Shown here: one piece after another, positions 14,940-16,857 of the stretch
Numbering within the stretch: position 1 is the first letter of the stretch
Layout: the number at the start of each line of letters is the position of its first letter
Assembly: GCA_023416545.1 (NCBI GenBank)
Contig: JAEZHO010000239.1
Span: forward strand, 1 to 16,857
DNA from: Pseudomonadota bacterium
GTDB taxonomy: Bacteria > Pseudomonadota > Alphaproteobacteria > Rhizobiales > Rhizobiaceae
Direction of reading: 5' to 3'
Length of the DNA: 16,857 bases
Program-made: the position numbers and the translations under genes
The notes under the pieces: model-generated
Databases searched by the model: none
The model's input: only the letters and a program-made list of their open reading frames with translations
What the model was told of the DNA's origin: nothing

Positions 14940-14955
14940 CGGACCAATGTAGATT
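14927..14955 (+). promoter_or_regulatory. Predicted promoter of the right-hand importer
   Basis: A poor -35 TGGTCT (14927-14932, 3 of 6) and TAGATT (14950-14955, 4 of 6) with 17-bp spacing. If real, the palindrome covers the -35, so bound GntR protein would block transcription. Confidence 0.3.
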
Positions 14956-14985
14956 GAGTTACGTTCAAAAAACAAGGGGAACCTC

Positions 14986-15780
14986 ATGATACGTATGAAC
15001 AGCCTGAAAACCACAGTGATTGCTGGAGTGCTGGGTTTGCTCGGCGCCACCGCCCATGCAGCAGACCTGACGGTCGGCGCCAACATCGGGAACGTCCCCT
15101 GGGAGTTCCAGGACGCCAGCGGCAAGATCACCGGCTTTGAGATCGATCTGGTGAACGAGATCGCGGGCCGCCTCGGCAAGACCGTCGAATTCGTCAACAC
15201 CCCGTTCAACGGTCTGTTCTCGGCAGTCCAGTCGGGTCGCATAAACATGGCGATCTCCTCGATCACCATCACCGAGAAACGCCTGGAGTCCGTGACCTTT
15301 GCGCAGCCCTACTACGACAGCGATCAGTCGCTAACAGTGACTGCAAGCTCGGGAATCACCGGCCTGGACGGCATGAAGGGGAAGATCGTCGGCGTTGATA
15401 CCGGCTCCACCGGCGACATGTGGGCCGAAGCGCATACGGCTGAGCACGGTTTCGGTGAGATCCGCCGCTACGAAGGCCTTCAGCCGGCTATGCTCGATCT
15501 CGTCGCAGGCCGCGTCGATGGCTACATTTCCGATATCCCGGCATTGCTTTACTACGTCAAGGACAAGCCGGAACTGAAGGTCGTAGAACGTATCCCGACC
15601 GGGGAACGGTACTCGATCATGTTCAACAAGGGCGATCCTCTCGCCGAAGAGGTCAACGCCGTGATCACGAAGCTCAAGGAAGAAGGTTTCATCGCGCAGC
15701 TGCATGAGACCTGGTTCGGCGCCAAGGCGGAAGAGATGACCTCCACCGTCACCGTTATGGACATGCCCAAGGGCAAGTAA
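14986..15780 (+). CDS. Family 3 periplasmic solute-binding protein (polar amino acid-type)
   Basis: A 264-residue binding protein. The Sec signal runs to AHA|AD (25/26), with no lipobox and no cysteine in the whole protein. The mature part has PWEFQDASGKITGFEIDL (39-56), a SSITITEKR segment (91-99) whose Arg is where this family binds the ligand carboxylate, FAQPYYDS, and a DPLAEEVN C-terminal helix. This suggests a small amino-acid-like ligand with a carboxyl group. AAGGGG lies about 8 nt before the chosen ATG; a second ATG follows at 14995. It starts the importer unit divergent from the GntR gene. The hydantoinase downstream of that regulator suggests the ligand could be a hydantoin-related or carbamoyl amino acid, which is inference. 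Confidence 0.9.
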   Translation: MIRMNSLKTTVIAGVLGLLGATAHAADLTVGANIGNVPWEFQDASGKITGFEIDLVNEIAGRLGKTVEFVNTPFNGLFSAVQSGRINMAISSITITEKRLESVTFAQPYYDSDQSLTVTASSGITGLDGMKGKIVGVDTGSTGDMWAEAHTAEHGFGEIRRYEGLQPAMLDLVAGRVDGYISDIPALLYYVKDKPELKVVERIPTGERYSIMFNKGDPLAEEVNAVITKLKEEGFIAQLHETWFGAKAEEMTSTVTVMDMPKGK

Positions 15781-15791
15781 GGCGGAACTGC

Positions 15792-15820
15792 AGCCGACGG
15801 GACCGTCCGTTCCGTCGGCT
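15792..15820 (+). repeat. Stem-loop between binding protein and permease genes
   Basis: AGCCGACGG (15792-15800) and CCGTCGGCT (15812-15820) form a perfect 9-bp stem around an 11-nt loop, with GGCG/CGCC able to extend it. No T-tract follows and the next gene begins 22 nt on, so it is more likely a message-stability or partial attenuation element than a terminator. Confidence 0.65.
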
Positions 15821-15842
15821 CGCCAAGGGAGCCTTGGGCTAC

Positions 15843-16514
15843 ATGAACCTCATCAATACCTTCCTCAACATCCAGGTGCTGATAGACAGCCTCCCGCAGT
15901 TGCTCTGGGGGCTGGCGGTGACGCTGCAGATCGGCATCACGAGCATTCTCCTCGGCCTCGCTGGCGGCCTGTCCCTCGCCGTAGCCCGGCTTTATGCCCC
16001 AAGGGTCGTCAAGCTTCTGATCCGCGTCTATGTCGATATCTTCCGCTCGATCCCGCTGCTTGTCCTGCTGATCGTCGTCTACTACGCCCTGCCCTTCGTG
16101 GGCATCAGACTGTCTCCCTTCCTCTCGGCCGTGACCGCGCTCTCGCTGGTGTCCGCCGCCTACACGGCGGAGATCTTTCGCGCCGGTATCGAGGCTATCC
16201 CGAATGGCCAGTTCGAAGCCTCCGCTGCCCTCGGCCTTTCGAACAGGCACACGATGATAGACGTGATCCTTCCGCAGGCGATCCGCGTCGTCATTCCGCC
16301 GCTCACTAACAACTGCATCAACGTCATGAAGGATACGGCCCTGGCATCCGTCGTCGCGATGCCGGACCTTCTGAAGCAGGCTACGCAAGCGCAGGCACTT
16401 TCCGCCAATCCGACGCCTCTGATCGGCGCCGCGTTGATCTACATCGCCCTCCTCTGGCCGATGGTGGCGATCGTCGGCCGCCTCGAGAAGCACTTCAGCC
16501 GGGGGACACGCTGA
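15843..16514 (+). CDS. Polar amino acid-type ABC transporter permease
   Basis: A 223-residue inner-membrane permease of the HisM/GlnP family with five hydrophobic stretches. The stretch VDIFRSIPLLVLL is followed by the AAYTAEIFRAGIEAIP element and the EAA loop QFEASAALGLSN plus LPQAIRVVIPP. Start choice: TTG at 15834 is also open, but GGAG ends only 2 nt before it. The ATG at 15843 is 11 nt after it and gives a usual N-terminus, so I prefer it with moderate confidence. It lies 62 nt after the binding protein stop and overlaps the ATPase start by one base (TGATG). With no other permease before the edge, it may act as a homodimer. Confidence 0.9.
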   Translation: MNLINTFLNIQVLIDSLPQLLWGLAVTLQIGITSILLGLAGGLSLAVARLYAPRVVKLLIRVYVDIFRSIPLLVLLIVVYYALPFVGIRLSPFLSAVTALSLVSAAYTAEIFRAGIEAIPNGQFEASAALGLSNRHTMIDVILPQAIRVVIPPLTNNCINVMKDTALASVVAMPDLLKQATQAQALSANPTPLIGAALIYIALLWPMVAIVGRLEKHFSRGTR

Positions 16515-16857
16515 TGGATAACCCAAATCCTCCTCTGATTTCCGTTCGCGGACTGACGAAGGCCTACGGCACCTTCACGGTGTTGCACGGGATCGATCTC
16601 GACATCGCCGAAGGGGAAGTCGTCTGCGTTATCGGTCCCTCGGGTTCCGGCAAGTCGACGCTTATCCGGTGCATCAATCATCTGGAGGCCTTCGCTGAGG
16701 AAAGTCGTGTCAGCGTTGACGGAATTCCCGTACAGCCGGGGCCCGGCCTGGCGAAGGTGCGCGCCGAAGTCGGCATGGTCTTCCAGTCCTTCAACCTCTT
16801 CCCGCACATGACGGTCCTGAAGAACGTAATGCTCGCGCCGATGCGGGTGCGAAAGAC
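16514..16857 (+). CDS. Polar amino acid-type ABC transporter ATP-binding protein, 3' end cut
   Basis: The first 114 codons of an ATPase are visible. An A-loop Tyr (Y18), Walker A GPSGSGKST (41-49) and Q-loop VFQSFNLFPHM (89-99) are present. The signature, Walker B and switch lie beyond the window edge. The ATG overlaps the permease stop by one base, so it is tightly coupled. It should form the homodimeric engine of the binding protein-permease pair before it. It resembles GlnQ/HisP-type subunits; substrate follows the binding protein and is unknown. Confidence 0.92.
   Translation, partial: MDNPNPPLISVRGLTKAYGTFTVLHGIDLDIAEGEVVCVIGPSGSGKSTLIRCINHLEAFAEESRVSVDGIPVQPGPGLAKVRAEVGMVFQSFNLFPHMTVLKNVMLAPMRVRK

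Noticed and set aside
14835..15272. N-terminal extension of the GntR regulator (start at 15272)
   Set aside because: It would run antisense through the divergent binding protein and its promoter; the GntR domain begins right after the ATG at 14834.
15552..16526. 324-codon minus-strand frame opposite the right permease
   Set aside because: Shadow of a membrane protein gene and an operon gap containing a hairpin; no family features.
1..16857. tRNA, rRNA, CRISPR arrays, insertion sequences or integrases
   Set aside because: None found on reading; no tandem spaced palindromic repeats, no transposase-like motif, no cloverleaf recognised. A covariance-model scan was not possible here.

Overview
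The window looks like chromosome or megaplasmid DNA from an alphaproteobacterium of the Rhizobiaceae (Rhizobium/Sinorhizobium/Shinella type). The base composition is GC-rich, nearly all the genes are ABC importers and catabolic enzymes, and the centre carries a frcBCAK fructose-importer operon with a divergent ROK regulator, an arrangement known from Sinorhizobium meliloti. No rRNA, tRNA, CRISPR array, transposase or phage gene was seen. Both edges cut genes: a permease on the left and an ABC ATPase on the right.

Left third (1-7270, all minus strand). Two transcription units lie end to end. The upstream one starts from an AT-rich leader near 7200-7270. It encodes an Asp/Glu/hydantoin-type racemase, a dihydroorotase/allantoinase-like cyclic amidohydrolase, a DapA-family lyase/aldolase and an SDR-family protein, and ends at a near-perfect rho-independent terminator (3422-3452). 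The second unit starts right after that terminator. It encodes a family-3 periplasmic binding protein, a permease, a DapB-like/diaminopentanoate-dehydrogenase-like oxidoreductase and a second permease that runs off the window. Three of the four enzymes in the upstream unit keep their fold but have lost or replaced canonical catalytic residues. The locus therefore probably carries out chemistry that cannot be read from family names: import of a small amino-acid-like or cyclic amide compound, racemisation, ring opening, C-C cleavage and redox steps.

Centre (7477-12577). A ROK repressor (frcR) is divergent from frcB (periplasmic sugar-binding protein), frcC (permease), frcA (single-domain ATPase) and frcK (P-loop sugar-kinase-like protein). 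The 196-bp divergent region holds an AT-rich inverted repeat that touches overlapping -35 boxes for both directions, a good candidate FrcR operator. A hairpin lies in the frcB-frcC gap, and frcC/frcA/frcK overlap by a few bases.

Right third (12637-16857). A classical D-hydantoinase/dihydropyrimidinase with all metal ligands lies downstream of a FadR/FCD-type GntR regulator, both on the minus strand. Divergent from them is a polar amino-acid-type importer: binding protein, permease and ATPase (cut). The intervening 151 bp contains a perfect 15-bp palindrome with the FadR-type core TGGT-N3-ACCA. A self-contained module of regulator, hydantoinase and ABC importer follows. No N-carbamoyl amino acid amidohydrolase and no NCS1 hydantoin permease are in the window, so either module must be completed elsewhere.

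Overall the window reads as two separate cyclic-amide/hydantoin-related catabolic modules, each with its own ABC importer, flanking the fructose import operon.
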